The position numbers were made by a program, and so were the translations under genes. DNA of 64,000 nucleotides, taken from Mesorhizobium qingshengii (lineage in GTDB: Bacteria; Pseudomonadota; Alphaproteobacteria; Rhizobiales; Rhizobiaceae). The notes beneath the pieces are model-generated. The model had not been told where the DNA came from, did not search any database, and saw nothing but the letters and a program-made list of their open reading frames with translations. The DNA lies in the NCBI RefSeq assembly GCF_027563465.1, contig NZ_JAPFQA010000004.1, forward strand, positions 62,001 through 126,000, in the 5' to 3' direction. Below, in pieces: positions 26,006 to 35,572 of this stretch; the stretch's first letter is position 1; the number at the start of each line of letters is the position of its first letter.

Positions 26006-27790
26006 ATGACCGGCGAACGGCGCCTCTTCCTCGACGTCAGACAGTCGGCTACCGGCATCTCCTGGGAGCACCGGCTGACCGAGCGGCAGGACATGGTTGC
26101 GCTCGCCATCGCGCAAGGCCATGGCGTGCCCGACATTGTCGCGCGCGTGCTTGCCGGTCGCGGCGTCACCGCCGAGCAGACCGAGCGGTTTCTCGATCCG
26201 ACGATCCGCGACCTTTTGCCCGATCCGACATCGCTGACCGACATGGACAGGGCGGCGGCCCGCATCGCCGCCGCGGTGATAGCCAGGGAGAAGGTGGCGA
26301 TCTTCGGCGACTATGACGTCGACGGCGCCGCCTCGTCGGCCTTGCTGAAGCGTTTTCTCGCACATTTCTCGGTGCCGTCGGAAATCTATATCCCGGATCG
26401 CATTTTCGAAGGCTATGGTCCCAATCCGGACGCCATGCGCGAACTCGTTTCGCGCGGCGCGACACTGATCGTCACTGTCGATTGCGGCACCAACAGCGCC
26501 GCTTCCATCGATGCGGCCAATGCGGCCGGCGCCGATGTCGTCGTGCTCGATCACCATCAGGTCGGCGGTCCGTTGCCGGCGGCAATCGCTGTCGTCAATC
26601 CCAATCGTGACGACGACCTTTCCGGGCAGGGCCATCTGTGCGCCGCCGGCGTCGTCTTCCTCGCCCTTGTGCAGACGGCGAAGATCCTGCGTGGCCGTAT
26701 GGCCGACGCTGGGCTGCCGGACCTGCTTTCTCTGCTCGATCTGGCGGCACTTGCGACCGTCTGCGACGTGGTGCCGCTCATCGGCGTCAACCGCGCCTTC
26801 GTGGTCAAGGGGCTGCAAATGGCGCGCCAGCAAAAGAACGAAGGGCTGGCGGCACTGGCCCGGGTCTCGCGTATCGGCGAGCCGATCAGCACCTTCCACC
26901 TGGCCTATCTCATCGGCCCGCGCATCAATGCCGGCGGGCGCATTGGCGATGCGGCACTTGGCAGCCGCCTGCTTGCCACAGACGATCCGGTCGAAGCGCG
27001 CACCATCGCCGAAACGCTCGACCGGCTCAATCAGGAGCGGCAGCTGATGGAGCAGGAGATGCTGGCGGCGGCGCGCGCCGAGGCCGATGCCGAGCTTGCC
27101 GGTGGCAATGGACCGGCGATCGTCGTCACCGCCAGCAACAACTGGCATCCGGGCATTGTCGGCCTGCTCGCCTCACGGCTGAAGGATCACGCGCGGCGGC
27201 CGGCCTTCGCCATCGCCTTCAATGCCAACGGCGTCGGCACCGGTTCGGGCCGATCGGTATCGGGTTTCGACCTCGGCCGATTGGTGCGAGAGGCCGCCGA
27301 TGCCGGCCTGATCGTCAAGGGTGGCGGCCATGGCATGGCGGCGGGAATCACGGTGGAGCGCTCGAGACTTGGCGAGCTCAGGGCGTTTTTCGAAGAGCGG
27401 GCGGCCGCCGATGTGTTCCGGCTGCAAGGCGAGGAAAGCCTGGCGATCGATGGCGCGCTGGCCGCCGAAGGCGCGACGGTCGGTTTGCTCGACGCGCTGG
27501 AGAAGGCGGGACCATTCGGTGCCGGGCATGCGGCACCCGTCTTTGTGTTGCCGCGTCATCGGCTGGCCGACGCCAGGCCGGTCGGCACCAACCACATTCG
27601 CGTCGACTTGCAGTCGGAAAGTGGCGGCCGCATCCAAGCGATCGCTTTCCGCGCCGTCGATACGGCGCTTGGCGAATTCCTGTTCAAGAACCGAGGCAAG
27701 ACGGTGCATGTCGCCGGCTCGCTGTCAGGCAACTACTGGAACGGCAACCGCACGGTGCAATTTCGCATTGTCGACGCGGCCCGAGCGTAG
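26006..27790 (+). CDS. recJ: Single-strand-specific exonuclease RecJ
   Basis: The 594-residue enzyme degrades single-stranded DNA 5' to 3' in recombination and mismatch repair. The DHH phosphoesterase motifs are present: FGDYDVDGAASSALL (Asp ligands), VTVDCGTN, VVLDHHQV, and the DHHA1 part with GGGHGMAAG. PRINAGGRIGDA and NNWHPGIVGLLASRLK are typical. The ATG at 26006 is the first plausible one; no strong ribosome site is seen, and a TTG at 25967 cannot be excluded. Confidence 0.95.
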   Translation: MTGERRLFLDVRQSATGISWEHRLTERQDMVALAIAQGHGVPDIVARVLAGRGVTAEQTERFLDPTIRDLLPDPTSLTDMDRAAARIAAAVIAREKVAIFGDYDVDGAASSALLKRFLAHFSVPSEIYIPDRIFEGYGPNPDAMRELVSRGATLIVTVDCGTNSAASIDAANAAGADVVVLDHHQVGGPLPAAIAVVNPNRDDDLSGQGHLCAAGVVFLALVQTAKILRGRMADAGLPDLLSLLDLAALATVCDVVPLIGVNRAFVVKGLQMARQQKNEGLAALARVSRIGEPISTFHLAYLIGPRINAGGRIGDAALGSRLLATDDPVEARTIAETLDRLNQERQLMEQEMLAAARAEADAELAGGNGPAIVVTASNNWHPGIVGLLASRLKDHARRPAFAIAFNANGVGTGSGRSVSGFDLGRLVREAADAGLIVKGGGHGMAAGITVERSRLGELRAFFEERAAADVFRLQGEESLAIDGALAAEGATVGLLDALEKAGPFGAGHAAPVFVLPRHRLADARPVGTNHIRVDLQSESGGRIQAIAFRAVDTALGEFLFKNRGKTVHVAGSLSGNYWNGNRTVQFRIVDAARA

Positions 27791-27797
27791 GGTTTGA

Positions 27798-28772
27798 TCA
27801 GGCGAGAACGGTCTGCAGCCGTGTCAGTTCGCCGATCTGCGCCATCGTTGCCTCATAGCCGAGGCGGATCGCCTCGTCGGCGCGATGGAATTCGGTCAGG
27901 CCGATATGGCTGAGCTTCGGCTGCAGCGACATGTCAGGCGGATCGCCGGCAAGCCTGGCGCGCGAAATGCGGTCCTGGATGATGTTGAAGGCTTCGACCA
28001 TGACGCCGGTAATGCCGAGCCGTGTCTCGCGGGACTGGCGGTCCGTGTCGACTTGGCCGGGCCTCGGCGCGTCCTTTTCGACGACCAGCTCGCCGGCGCT
28101 GTGCTTGATGACCGCGGCGCGGCCGAACAGATCATAGTGAAGGTTGACCGCCACAACGAGCGGCTGCTCATAGGCGCGGCAGACCGAAACCGGAACCGGG
28201 TTGACCAATGCACCGTCGACCAGCACGCGGCCGTTGCAGTTCACCGGCTCGAACACGCCAGGCAGCGCATAGGAAGCGCGCATGGCGGTGATCAGCGAAC
28301 CGCTCGACAGCCAGATTTCATGGCCGGTGCGGATCTCGGACGTGACTGCGACGAAGGGCTTGGGCAGATCCTCGAAGCGAACACCGGCCACATGTTCACG
28401 CAGCCGGGCGTCCAGCTTCATGCCGCCGAACAGGCCGCTGCCGCGCAGATTGAGGTCGAGCAGCCCGAAGATGCGCCGTCTGGTCAGGCTGCGGGCGAAG
28501 TCTTCCAGCTCATCCAGCTTGCCGGCGAGATAACAGCCGCCGACCAGCGCGCCGATCGAAGTGCCGGCGATCATCGAGAGCTCGATACCGGCTTCATCAA
28601 GCGCGCGCAGCACGCCGATATGGGCCCAGCCTCGGGCGCAACCACCACCCAAGGCGAGCGAAATTCCTGTTTTCTTTGCAGGTTTTGGTTCGTACGCGCC
28701 GCCGGACGAAGAGAGGCCATTGGCTTCCCGAACGTCTGGTCTGTTACGCAATGACGCCCACTCGAGCATCAT
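27798..28772 (-). CDS. Patatin-like phospholipase, RssA type
   Basis: The 324-residue product has the patatin layout: oxyanion motif LALGGGCARGWAHIGVL (about 38-54), nucleophile elbow GTSIG (about 70-74) and catalytic Asp in VDGALVNP (about 185-192). It is a predicted serine acyl hydrolase acting on phospholipids or acyl esters. There is no signal peptide, so it is cytoplasmic or associated with the inner face of the membrane. It converges on recJ with only seven bases between stop codons. Confidence 0.9.
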   Translation of the reverse strand: MMLEWASLRNRPDVREANGLSSSGGAYEPKPAKKTGISLALGGGCARGWAHIGVLRALDEAGIELSMIAGTSIGALVGGCYLAGKLDELEDFARSLTRRRIFGLLDLNLRGSGLFGGMKLDARLREHVAGVRFEDLPKPFVAVTSEIRTGHEIWLSSGSLITAMRASYALPGVFEPVNCNGRVLVDGALVNPVPVSVCRAYEQPLVVAVNLHYDLFGRAAVIKHSAGELVVEKDAPRPGQVDTDRQSRETRLGITGVMVEAFNIIQDRISRARLAGDPPDMSLQPKLSHIGLTEFHRADEAIRLGYEATMAQIGELTRLQTVLA

Positions 28773-28853
28773 AATCTCCCTTGTCCCACTCCCTTTCTAC
28801 AGGAAGTACGTTTGAGAATAGTGAATATGAGTGGTTTGTGAATATTGAATGGT

Positions 28854-29312
28854 TCACAAAGGCTTCCGATACGTGCTTTCCGCATCGAACAGCGGCTTGC
28901 TGCCGTCGCCGGCAAGCGTCGCCTTGCCTTCGGTCAGCCCCACCGTCCGATAAAAGCATGAACGCCGACCGGTGTGACAGGTTGCGTCGTGGCCCAACAC
29001 TTTGACGCGCAGCCACAATGCATCCTGATCGCAGTCGGTGCGCATCTCGACGACATGCTGGAAATTGCCCGAGGTTTCGCCCTTCTTCCAAAGAGCATTG
29101 CGCGAGCGCGACCAGTAGTGGGCGATGCCGGTTTCCAGCGTCAGCCCCAGCGCCTGCGCATTCATGTGCGCCACCATCAACAGCATGCCATCTTCGGCAT
29201 CGGTGACGACCACGGTGACAAGGCCGGCGGCATCAAAGCGCGGCGAGAGGATAGTGCCTTCCTCCAGCGCTTTCTTGTCTGATGGAGCTTTCGGAAATTC
29301 CAGTGCCGACAT
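28854..29312 (-). CDS. hisI: Phosphoribosyl-AMP cyclohydrolase
   Basis: The 152-residue enzyme opens the adenine ring of PR-AMP in the third step of histidine synthesis. It has [40 protein letters not shown] and the metal ligands in DCDQDAL and [11 protein letters not shown]. It is not fused to HisE. Start 29312 is preferred: the in-frame extension beyond 29339 is only the translation of the palindromic repeat at 29334-29382. ATG 29339 stays possible. It lies downstream of folE on the same strand. Confidence 0.93.
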   Translation of the reverse strand: MSALEFPKAPSDKKALEEGTILSPRFDAAGLVTVVVTDAEDGMLLMVAHMNAQALGLTLETGIAHYWSRSRNALWKKGETSGNFQHVVEMRTDCDQDALWLRVKVLGHDATCHTGRRSCFYRTVGLTEGKATLAGDGSKPLFDAESTYRKPL

Positions 29313-29333
29313 CGCCGGTTCATTTTCTTGTTT

Positions 29334-29382
29334 GACCATGATCTTTTTCGAAAACCGGTCTCCACTTTTCGGGATCATGGTC
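29334..29382. repeat. Rhizobial palindromic intergenic repeat
   Basis: The arms GACCATGATC (29334-29343) and GATCATGGTC (29373-29382) are perfect complements. The interior TTTTTCGAAAACCGGT, then CTCCACTTTTCGGG, matches a palindromic element I know from Rhizobium, Mesorhizobium and Brucella genomes. It lies between folE and hisI and touches the possible upstream hisI start. Confidence 0.85.
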
Positions 29383-29404
29383 TGGCGAAGCCGGCGGGGA
29401 CCGA

Positions 29405-30040
29405 TCAGACTCCGCCGCCGCGCACCATGGTGACGAAACGAACCTGCTCATCGGGAGTGTCCTTGAAGACGCCGGTGAAGGTCGAGGTGAGGGTGGTGGA
29501 ACCCTGCTTGCGGATGCCGCGCATCGCCATGCACATGTGCTCGGCCTCGATCATGACGGCAACGCCACGGGGATTGAGCACATCCTGGATGACGCCTGCG
29601 ATCTGCGCGGTCAGTGCTTCCTGCGTCTGCAGGCGATGGGCGAAGATATCAACGACGCGCGCGATCTTGGACAGGCCAACGACCTTGCCGTCCGGCAGAT
29701 AGCCGACATGCGCCTTGCCGATGATCGGCACCATGTGGTGCTCGCAATGCGAATGGAAACTTATGTCCTTGACGATGACCAGGTCGTCATAGCCGGCGAC
29801 CTCCTCGAAGGTGCGGCCGAGTTCCTCGGCCGGGCACATGTCATAGCCGCCAAACATTTCGCGATAGGCCTTGGCCACGCGTTTCGGCGTGTCGACGAGC
29901 CCCTCACGGTCCGGATTGTCGCCGGTCCAGCGCAAGAGCGTGCGCACGGCAGCCTCGACTTCAGCTTCGCTCGGTCGGTCGGTGACCGGTTTTTCCATGT
30001 AGGCGGACTGGGGCATGAGTTTCTTGATGACGGCATCCAT
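29405..30040 (-). CDS. folE: GTP cyclohydrolase I
   Basis: The 211-residue enzyme converts GTP to dihydroneopterin triphosphate, the first step of folate synthesis. The Zn site is complete ([19 protein letters not shown] and [11 protein letters not shown]), and [23 protein letters not shown] and the end motif QVRFVTMVR are present. This is the type IA, zinc-dependent form. The ATG at 30040 opens MDAVIKKL; longer upstream frames overlap the promoter. A TATAAT-like box on the minus strand near 30199-30204 may be its -10. Confidence 0.95.
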   Translation of the reverse strand: MDAVIKKLMPQSAYMEKPVTDRPSEAEVEAAVRTLLRWTGDNPDREGLVDTPKRVAKAYREMFGGYDMCPAEELGRTFEEVAGYDDLVIVKDISFHSHCEHHMVPIIGKAHVGYLPDGKVVGLSKIARVVDIFAHRLQTQEALTAQIAGVIQDVLNPRGVAVMIEAEHMCMAMRGIRKQGSTTLTSTFTGVFKDTPDEQVRFVTMVRGGGV

Positions 30041-30280
30041 AAAAGGCGTCTCCCGTAGTTCCTCTCTGCGGAGGAACGAGTTGAACGGACCACGACCTTT
30101 CGGTGTCGGAAACTCGCCCAGTTTCCAGCCCCGTAAGCGGCGTGAACTTTCCGGCAAGAACGCTGGCTCTCGCTGCCTTGTCGATACCGGACTGCCAGCA
30201 TTATATATGGTCATGACGAGCGAAAGGAAGACACGGCAGCGGCAATCGCTGTTCGCTTGGCGGCGACGGATTGGAAAATA

Positions 30281-30727
30281 ATGATCAACGACGTCTACAA
30301 TGCGAAAATTCTGGGTTTTGCCGGAAACATCGCGCGCATCGGCCGGCTCGACCATCCCGACGCGACCGCGAAGGCGCATTCCAAGCTGTGCGGTTCGACC
30401 GTCACCGTCGACCTCAAGATGGCGGATGGCGTGGTCACCGACTTCGCCCATGACGTGAAGGCCTGTGCGCTCGGCCAGGCGTCATCCTCGATCATGGCGC
30501 AGCATGTCGTCGGCGCGAGCGCCGAAGAATTGCGCGCGGTGCGCGACACCATGCTGAAAATGCTGAAGGAAAATGGCGCTCCGCCTGACGGCCGCTTCGC
30601 CGACCTGAAGTATCTGGAGCCGGTGCGCGACTACAAGGCGCGCCATGCCTCGACCATGCTGACCTTCGACGCCGTGGTCGACGCGATCGCCCAGATCGAG
30701 AAGAAGCGCGCCGAAGAAGCAGCTTAG
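30281..30727 (+). CDS. IscU/SufU-like iron-sulfur scaffold with only two ligand cysteines
   Basis: The 148-residue product has the NifU N-terminal fold: Cys37 in SKLCGSTV (where IscU has CGD), Cys62 in [14 protein letters not shown], and the helix region RDTMLKML. The third ligand cysteine expected near residue 123 is replaced (RHASTML). It may still take part in cluster handling, bind another ligand, or have drifted in function. A GGAAAATA ribosome site precedes the ATG. It overlaps the convergent LysR gene by four bases. No isc/suf genes are near. Confidence 0.8.
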   Translation: MINDVYNAKILGFAGNIARIGRLDHPDATAKAHSKLCGSTVTVDLKMADGVVTDFAHDVKACALGQASSSIMAQHVVGASAEELRAVRDTMLKMLKENGAPPDGRFADLKYLEPVRDYKARHASTMLTFDAVVDAIAQIEKKRAEEAA

Positions 30728-31653
30728 GCCGGATCTCCCAAATTCCGCGCGCGCCGGCTTTCGGCAAATTCGCCGCGGATCCAGTCGGCGAAGGCCGCGG
30801 CCGGCTCCGATAGATCCCCCAAACTCCTGGCCACCAGCCAATAAGCGCCGGAGGCGACGTCGATGTCGAACGGCTTGATCAGGGCGCCGGATGCGATTTC
30901 CTCGCCGATCTGCAAGAGATCGCCCAGCGCCACGCCATGCCCGAGAAGGGCGGCCTGCTTTGAAAGCGACGCATCCGCCAGCATGGGACCGCGCGCGGGC
31001 ACGGCATCGGCGGGCACACCGGCTGCTTCGAACCAGCGCGCCCAACCCTGCCGGTTTTCCTCGTGCAAAAGCGTGTAGCGACCAAGGTCGATCGGCTTCC
31101 CGAGGGCAGGACCCGAGGCGAGCAGCGCCGGCGACAGAACCGGCGAATCGACTGTCGAGGCAAGTCGCTCAGCCTCACTGTGTGGCCACGAGGCGGCGTG
31201 CGCGCTGAAGCGCAAGGCAAGTTCGGGCTGATCGCTACGGAACTCGATCAGCCTTGGATCGACTTCGAGGGAAACGTCGATATCGGGTCGCAATTCGCGA
31301 AATCGATTGAGCCGTGGCACGAGCCACACGGATGCAAGTGAGGGTTCGACGCTGACGCGAACCACGGACTGCGCAGGGACCGTGACCAATTGCGAAAGCA
31401 GTCTGTCGATGTCGTCAAAACTCCGGACCAATTGGGCGAGCAGGCGCCGGCCTGCATCGGTCAGGTCGACGCGGCGGTGGTGACGTTCGAACAGGGGCTG
31501 ACGCAGGAAGATCTCGAGCTCGCGGATTTGCCGGCTGATCGCCGCCTGCGAGACAAAAAGCTCCTCGGCGGCCCTGCTGAAGCTCAGATGCCGGCCCGCC
31601 GCCTCGAAACTCCTCAATGCCGTCAGCGGCAAGCGCCCACGCTTCATTCGCAT
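30724..31653 (-). CDS. LysR-family regulator, GcvA-like
   Basis: The 309-residue product has the LysR helix-turn-helix (PLTALRSFEAAGRHLSFSRA, then SQAAISRQIRELE) and a periplasmic-binding-like effector domain with SVEPSLASVWLVPRL. The wording and length match the GcvA subgroup. Its divergent neighbour is the small gene at 31738, the most likely target. ATG 31647 is an alternative start two codons in. The glycine cleavage genes in this window are 30 kb away and have their own riboswitch, so control by this protein is not implied. Confidence 0.88.
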   Translation of the reverse strand: MRMKRGRLPLTALRSFEAAGRHLSFSRAAEELFVSQAAISRQIRELEIFLRQPLFERHHRRVDLTDAGRRLLAQLVRSFDDIDRLLSQLVTVPAQSVVRVSVEPSLASVWLVPRLNRFRELRPDIDVSLEVDPRLIEFRSDQPELALRFSAHAASWPHSEAERLASTVDSPVLSPALLASGPALGKPIDLGRYTLLHEENRQGWARWFEAAGVPADAVPARGPMLADASLSKQAALLGHGVALGDLLQIGEEIASGALIKPFDIDVASGAYWLVARSLGDLSEPAAAFADWIRGEFAESRRARNLGDPA

Positions 31654-31685
31654 AACCTCAGATTATCCGTAGTGGAAATTATACT
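31652..31685. promoter_or_regulatory. Candidate LysR site and -10 in divergent promoter
   Basis: ATAACCTCAGATTAT (31652-31666) is an interrupted dyad containing a T-N11-A element, as LysR sites do. TATACT at 31680-31685 could be the -10 for the small rightward gene. No good -35 is seen. The site overlaps the LysR start codon, which would suit autorepression. Confidence 0.35.
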
Positions 31686-31737
31686 CGTTTGAAGGCGAGA
31701 GCCAGTGGCGGTCTAATCGCGTCAAAGGAGACCGACC

Positions 31738-31896
31738 ATGATCCAGTTCCTGAGCATCCTTGGCGATGTCATGCGGGTCGCGACGTTTCAATGGCGTGAC
31801 GGACAGCAGCAGGCAAAGCGCCGTGAAGAGCCGGCCAGTCCTGTCCGCCGGGCGCCTTCGGCCGGACAACATCCCTTTCGTCGTTCGAGACCCTGA
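31738..31896 (+). CDS. Small unannotated protein divergent from LysR
   Basis: The 52-codon frame starts MIQFLSILGDVMRVATFQW and ends in an Arg/Pro-rich tail. The ribosome site AAAGGAG, seven bases before ATG, is close to perfect. It lies 84 bases from the start of the divergent LysR gene and upstream of yidD on the same strand. I do not recognise the family. The hydrophobic-amphipathic start and basic tail could make it membrane- or nucleic-acid-associated. Confidence 0.6.
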   Translation: MIQFLSILGDVMRVATFQWRDGQQQAKRREEPASPVRRAPSAGQHPFRRSRP

Positions 31897-31985
31897 AGCG
31901 GACGACACCAACGGGTGGGACGGGGATTGCGTTCCGCGGCCGAAGTCCACATCTATCCGTTCGGAAACGCGATACGGAGAATGCG

Positions 31986-32360
31986 GTGCGCGACCAACAT
32001 GGGCATGCGCATATCGTCGGACGGCCGAGGCGCGGCCGCAACTGGCCCGGCCCGTGGCGCAAGACGCCGGGCCGTGTCCTCGGCACGTCGCTCGTGCGCC
32101 TTTACCAGCTGACGCTGTCCGGCTTTGTCGGCAATTCATGCCGGCACCTGCCGACCTGTTCCGAATATGCGCATGAGGCAATCGCCCGCCATGGCCTGTG
32201 GGCCGGCGGCTGGATGGGTTTTTTCCGGGTGCTGCGCTGCGGGCCATTCGGCACGCATGGCATCGACCTTGTGCCGGAGGCGCTGGCGAATCGTTATGTC
32301 TGGTTCATGCCCTGGCGCTACTGGCGGATCGGCAGCAAGCACGGCAAAGCGCAGAGCTGA
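31986..32360 (+). CDS. yidD: Membrane protein insertion efficiency factor YidD
   Basis: The 124-residue product contains the YidD core LIRLYQLTLSGF-like segment (here LVRLYQLTLSGFVG) and the Cys-containing NSCRHLPTCSEYAHEAI, then RCGPFGTHGIDLVP. YidD helps YidC insert proteins into the inner membrane. The start is GTG at 31986 with GGAG nine bases before it. yidC and rnpA are not adjacent, which is common in rhizobia. The basic N-terminal extension (GRPRRGRNWPGPWRKTPGR) is typical of the rhizobial form. Confidence 0.92.
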   Translation: MRDQHGHAHIVGRPRRGRNWPGPWRKTPGRVLGTSLVRLYQLTLSGFVGNSCRHLPTCSEYAHEAIARHGLWAGGWMGFFRVLRCGPFGTHGIDLVPEALANRYVWFMPWRYWRIGSKHGKAQS

Positions 32361-32506
32361 CGGCGCCGGTCAAGCCTCGGCGACAGTGCGCATTTACGAT
32401 CCGGTAGGGTTAACGCAAGCCTGCACAAAGACTGCGCATTTGAGACAAATTCGAGACAAGAGACCTCGCTAAGCCGCTCGCGAACCCCCTCTGGAGCGAG
32501 CATCAC

Positions 32507-33334
32507 ATGCGCAACGTCGACCGTCTTCCCTTCATCTTGGCCGGAATCCTGTTCCTGCTTGCCTGGTTGCTGGGATTTCCGATGCGCGCTCAATCGGCGC
32601 CGCTGGGGGATCTCCAATGCACGCTGATCGCCGACGCGGCGAGCGGCAAGACGCTCTACCAGGAAGGAGTATGCGACCAGCGGTTCAGCCCGGCGTCGAC
32701 GTTCAAGGTGCCGCTGTCGCTGATCGGCTATGATGCCGGCATCCTGAGTGACGCGCACACGCCGAGCTGGGACTACAAGGCCGAGTTCAACGCGGTGAGG
32801 CGGGATCAGAAGACCGTCGATCCCACCGTCTGGGAAAAAGATTCGATCCTCTGGTACTCGCGTGAAATCACCCGCCGGCTTGGGCCGGAGAGGCTTGCCG
32901 GCTATGTCTCGAAGTTCGACTACGGCAACGCCGACGTTTCCGGCAACCCCGGCAAGAATGATGGGCTGACCCAATCCTGGGTGAATTCCTCGCTCAAGAT
33001 CACACCGGCCGAGCAGGTCGACTTCCTGCGCAAGCTGCTTGCCCGCAAGCTGCCGGTTTCGGCCAAGGCTTATGACATGACCAATGCCATAGTCCCGACC
33101 TTCCAGGCGGAGGCCTGGAGGGTGCAAGGCAAGACCGGCAGCACCAGGCTGGCTAATGATGCCGACAAGATCCAGGACAAGCGCTCGCTCGGCTGGTTCG
33201 TCGGCTGGGCGCAAAAGGACGGCCGCCAGATTGTGTTCGCAAGGCTCGTTGTCGACACGAAACGGACCGACATGCCCAAGGGCCTCAAGACGCGGGCCGG
33301 ATTCCTGAAAGACCTGCCGCGGCTCATCAAATGA
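32507..33334 (+). CDS. Class D (OXA-like) beta-lactamase
   Basis: The 275-residue product has a signal peptide or anchor (to about residue 31) and the class D motifs: active-site STFK (64-67), YGN (139-141), a Trp in SWVNSSLKITPAEQ (about 158) and KTG (209-211). The end LGWFVGWAQ is also typical. It should be periplasmic and hydrolyse penicillins, but spectrum and expression cannot be read from sequence. It sits among core genes with no mobile element near, which points to an intrinsic chromosomal enzyme. The ATG at 32507 directly precedes the signal peptide. Confidence 0.92.
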   Translation: MRNVDRLPFILAGILFLLAWLLGFPMRAQSAPLGDLQCTLIADAASGKTLYQEGVCDQRFSPASTFKVPLSLIGYDAGILSDAHTPSWDYKAEFNAVRRDQKTVDPTVWEKDSILWYSREITRRLGPERLAGYVSKFDYGNADVSGNPGKNDGLTQSWVNSSLKITPAEQVDFLRKLLARKLPVSAKAYDMTNAIVPTFQAEAWRVQGKTGSTRLANDADKIQDKRSLGWFVGWAQKDGRQIVFARLVVDTKRTDMPKGLKTRAGFLKDLPRLIK

Positions 33335-33420
33335 AGATGTGAGGCTCAAGCCGGCTTTACGGCGGCGGAAACTGCTCATAAAAGACAGCCGCCGCCGGAT
33401 GCAACCGGCTCTTGCCCTAT

Positions 33421-33466
33421 GCATGTCGTCGCGCCAAGACCGCTACGCAGTTTTGGGCGACCTGCG
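33421..33466. repeat. Palindromic repeat, GCATGTCG family
   Basis: GCATGTCG at 33421-33428 pairs with CGACCTGC at 33458-33465 (one mismatch) around CGCGCCAAGACCGC and TTTTGGG. A relative lies at 62226-62271, with nearly the same arm spacing. It sits just upstream of thrS. Confidence 0.75.
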
Positions 33467-33511
33467 TTTTAACCACCCGCGCTCGTTTGCGGGACTGGAT
33501 AGGAGATACCC

Positions 33512-35488
33512 ATGCTGAATTCCGTTTCCCTGACATTTCCCGATGGCTCCGTCCGCGATTACGACGCGGCGATGACCGGCGCTGGCCTGGCCGAATCGAT
33601 CTCGAAGTCGCTGGCCAAGAAGGCGGTCGCCTATAGCATCGACGGCGTCGTGCGCGACCTTTCCGACCCGCTCGGCAAGTCCGGCAAGGTCGAGATCGTC
33701 ACCCGCGACGATCCGCGCGCGCTGGAACTCATTCGCCACGACGCCGCCCACGTGCTGGCGGAAGCCGTGCAGGAACTGTGGCCGGGGACGCAGGTGACGA
33801 TCGGGCCGGTGATCGAGAACGGGTTCTACTACGATTTCGCCCGCAACGAGCCGTTCACACCCGACGACTTTCCGGTGATCGAGAAGAAGATGCGCGAGAT
33901 AATCGCGCGCAACAAGCCGTTCACCAAGGAGGTCTGGTCGCGCGACAAGGCGAAGAAGGTCTTCGCCGACAAGGGCGAGCGCTACAAGCTGGAACTGATC
34001 GACGCCATTCCCGAGGACCAGGATCTCAAGATCTATGCGCAGGGCGGCTGGTTCGATCTCTGCCGCGGCCCGCACATGGCTTCGACCGGCCAGATCGGCA
34101 GCGCCTTCAAGCTGATGAAGGTGGCCGGCGCCTATTGGCGCGGTGACAGCAACAACCCGATGCTGACGCGCATCTACGGCACAGCCTGGGCCGACCAGGC
34201 ACAGCTCGACGCCTACCAGACGATGCTGGAGGAGGCCGAGAAGCGCGACCACAGGAAGCTTGGCCGCGAGATGGACCTGTTCCATTTCCAGGAAGAGGGG
34301 CCGGGCGTCGTCTTCTGGCACGCCAAGGGCTGGAGGATGTTCCAGAACCTGGTCAACTACATGCGCCGCCGCCTCGACGAGCAGGGCTATCAGGAGGTCA
34401 ACGCGCCGCAAGTGCTCGACAAGAGCCTGTGGGAAACGTCAGGCCACTGGGGCTGGTATCGCGACGCCATGTTCAAGGTGACGGTCGCCGGCGACGATAC
34501 CGACGACGACCGTGTCTTCGCGCTGAAGCCGATGAACTGTCCGGGCCATGTGCAGATTTTCAAGCATGGACTAAAATCCTACCGCGATCTGCCTGTAAAG
34601 CTGGCGGAATTCGGCAATGTGCATCGCTATGAACCATCGGGCGCGCTGCACGGGCTGATGCGCGTGCGCGGCTTCACGCAGGACGATGCGCATATCTTCT
34701 GCACCGAGGAGCAGCTGGCGTCGGAGTGCCTGCGCATCAACGACCTGATCCTGTCGACCTATGCCGATTTCGGTTTTGACGAAATCAGCGTCAAGCTGTC
34801 GACGCGACCGGACAAGCGCGTCGGCACCGACGAGGCGTGGGACCACGCCGAAGCGATCATGGGCAGCGTGCTGGAGACGATCAGGGCTAGGTCCGGCAAT
34901 CGGATCAAGACCTCGATCAATCCGGGCGAGGGCGCCTTCTACGGACCGAAATTCGAGTATGTGCTGAAGGATGCCATCGGCCGCGAATGGCAATGCGGCA
35001 CGACGCAGGTCGACTTCAATCTGCCGGAGCGCTTTGGCGCTTTCTACATCGGCTCGGATTCCGAGAAGAAGCAGCCGGTGATGGTGCATCGCGCCATCTG
35101 CGGTTCGATGGAACGCTTCCTCGGCATCCTGATCGAGAACTATTCCGGTCATTTCCCGCTGTGGTTCGCGCCGCTGCAGGTGGTGGTGGCGACGATCACG
35201 TCGGACGCCGACGGCTATGCCACCGAGGTGGTGGCGAAACTGAAGGCCGCCGGGCTTTTGGCGGAGGCGGATCTGCGCAACGAGAAGATCAACTACAAGG
35301 TCCGCGAACACTCGCTGGCCAAGGTTCCGGTCATCCTCGTCTGCGGCAAGCGCGAGGCGGAAGAGCAGACGGTCAACATGCGTCGGTTGGGCTCGCGCGA
35401 CCAGGAATCGCTTGGCCTTGCCGAGGCGATCGCACAATTGACCGAAGAAGCGATCACACCGGACCGACGGCGCAAACGCGCTGCCTGA
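33512..35488 (+). CDS. thrS: Threonyl-tRNA synthetase
   Basis: The 658-residue enzyme has an N-terminal TGS domain (1-62), the editing domain with [12 protein letters not shown] and RGPHM, then the class II core with [11 protein letters not shown] (Zn Cys), [37 protein letters not shown] and [21 protein letters not shown]. The C-terminal anticodon-binding domain ends with MRRLGSRDQ. It is a complete housekeeping form. ATG 33512 follows GGAGATACCC. A strong terminator follows. Confidence 0.97.
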   Translation: MLNSVSLTFPDGSVRDYDAAMTGAGLAESISKSLAKKAVAYSIDGVVRDLSDPLGKSGKVEIVTRDDPRALELIRHDAAHVLAEAVQELWPGTQVTIGPVIENGFYYDFARNEPFTPDDFPVIEKKMREIIARNKPFTKEVWSRDKAKKVFADKGERYKLELIDAIPEDQDLKIYAQGGWFDLCRGPHMASTGQIGSAFKLMKVAGAYWRGDSNNPMLTRIYGTAWADQAQLDAYQTMLEEAEKRDHRKLGREMDLFHFQEEGPGVVFWHAKGWRMFQNLVNYMRRRLDEQGYQEVNAPQVLDKSLWETSGHWGWYRDAMFKVTVAGDDTDDDRVFALKPMNCPGHVQIFKHGLKSYRDLPVKLAEFGNVHRYEPSGALHGLMRVRGFTQDDAHIFCTEEQLASECLRINDLILSTYADFGFDEISVKLSTRPDKRVGTDEAWDHAEAIMGSVLETIRARSGNRIKTSINPGEGAFYGPKFEYVLKDAIGREWQCGTTQVDFNLPERFGAFYIGSDSEKKQPVMVHRAICGSMERFLGILIENYSGHFPLWFAPLQVVVATITSDADGYATEVVAKLKAAGLLAEADLRNEKINYKVREHSLAKVPVILVCGKREAEEQTVNMRRLGSRDQESLGLAEAIAQLTEEAITPDRRRKRAA

Positions 35489-35507
35489 TCCGCATAGTCC
35501 TAACGAC

Positions 35508-35536
35508 ATGGTGGTGGAGCGATCCACCGCCATTTT
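35508..35536 (+). terminator. Rho-independent terminator of thrS
   Basis: ATGGTGGTGGA (35508-35518), GCGA loop and TCCACCGCCAT (35523-35533) form an 11-bp stem with one G-U pair, followed directly by TTT. It starts about 20 bases after the thrS stop codon. Confidence 0.85.
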
Positions 35537-35572
35537 CATATCCTTGTCACGCCAACATTGTAACGCCCAGTC

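Noticed and set aside
30724..31653. Assigning the LysR protein as the GcvA activator of the gcv operon
   Set aside because: The gcv operon is 30 kb away and has a riboswitch; similarity to GcvA is at family level only.
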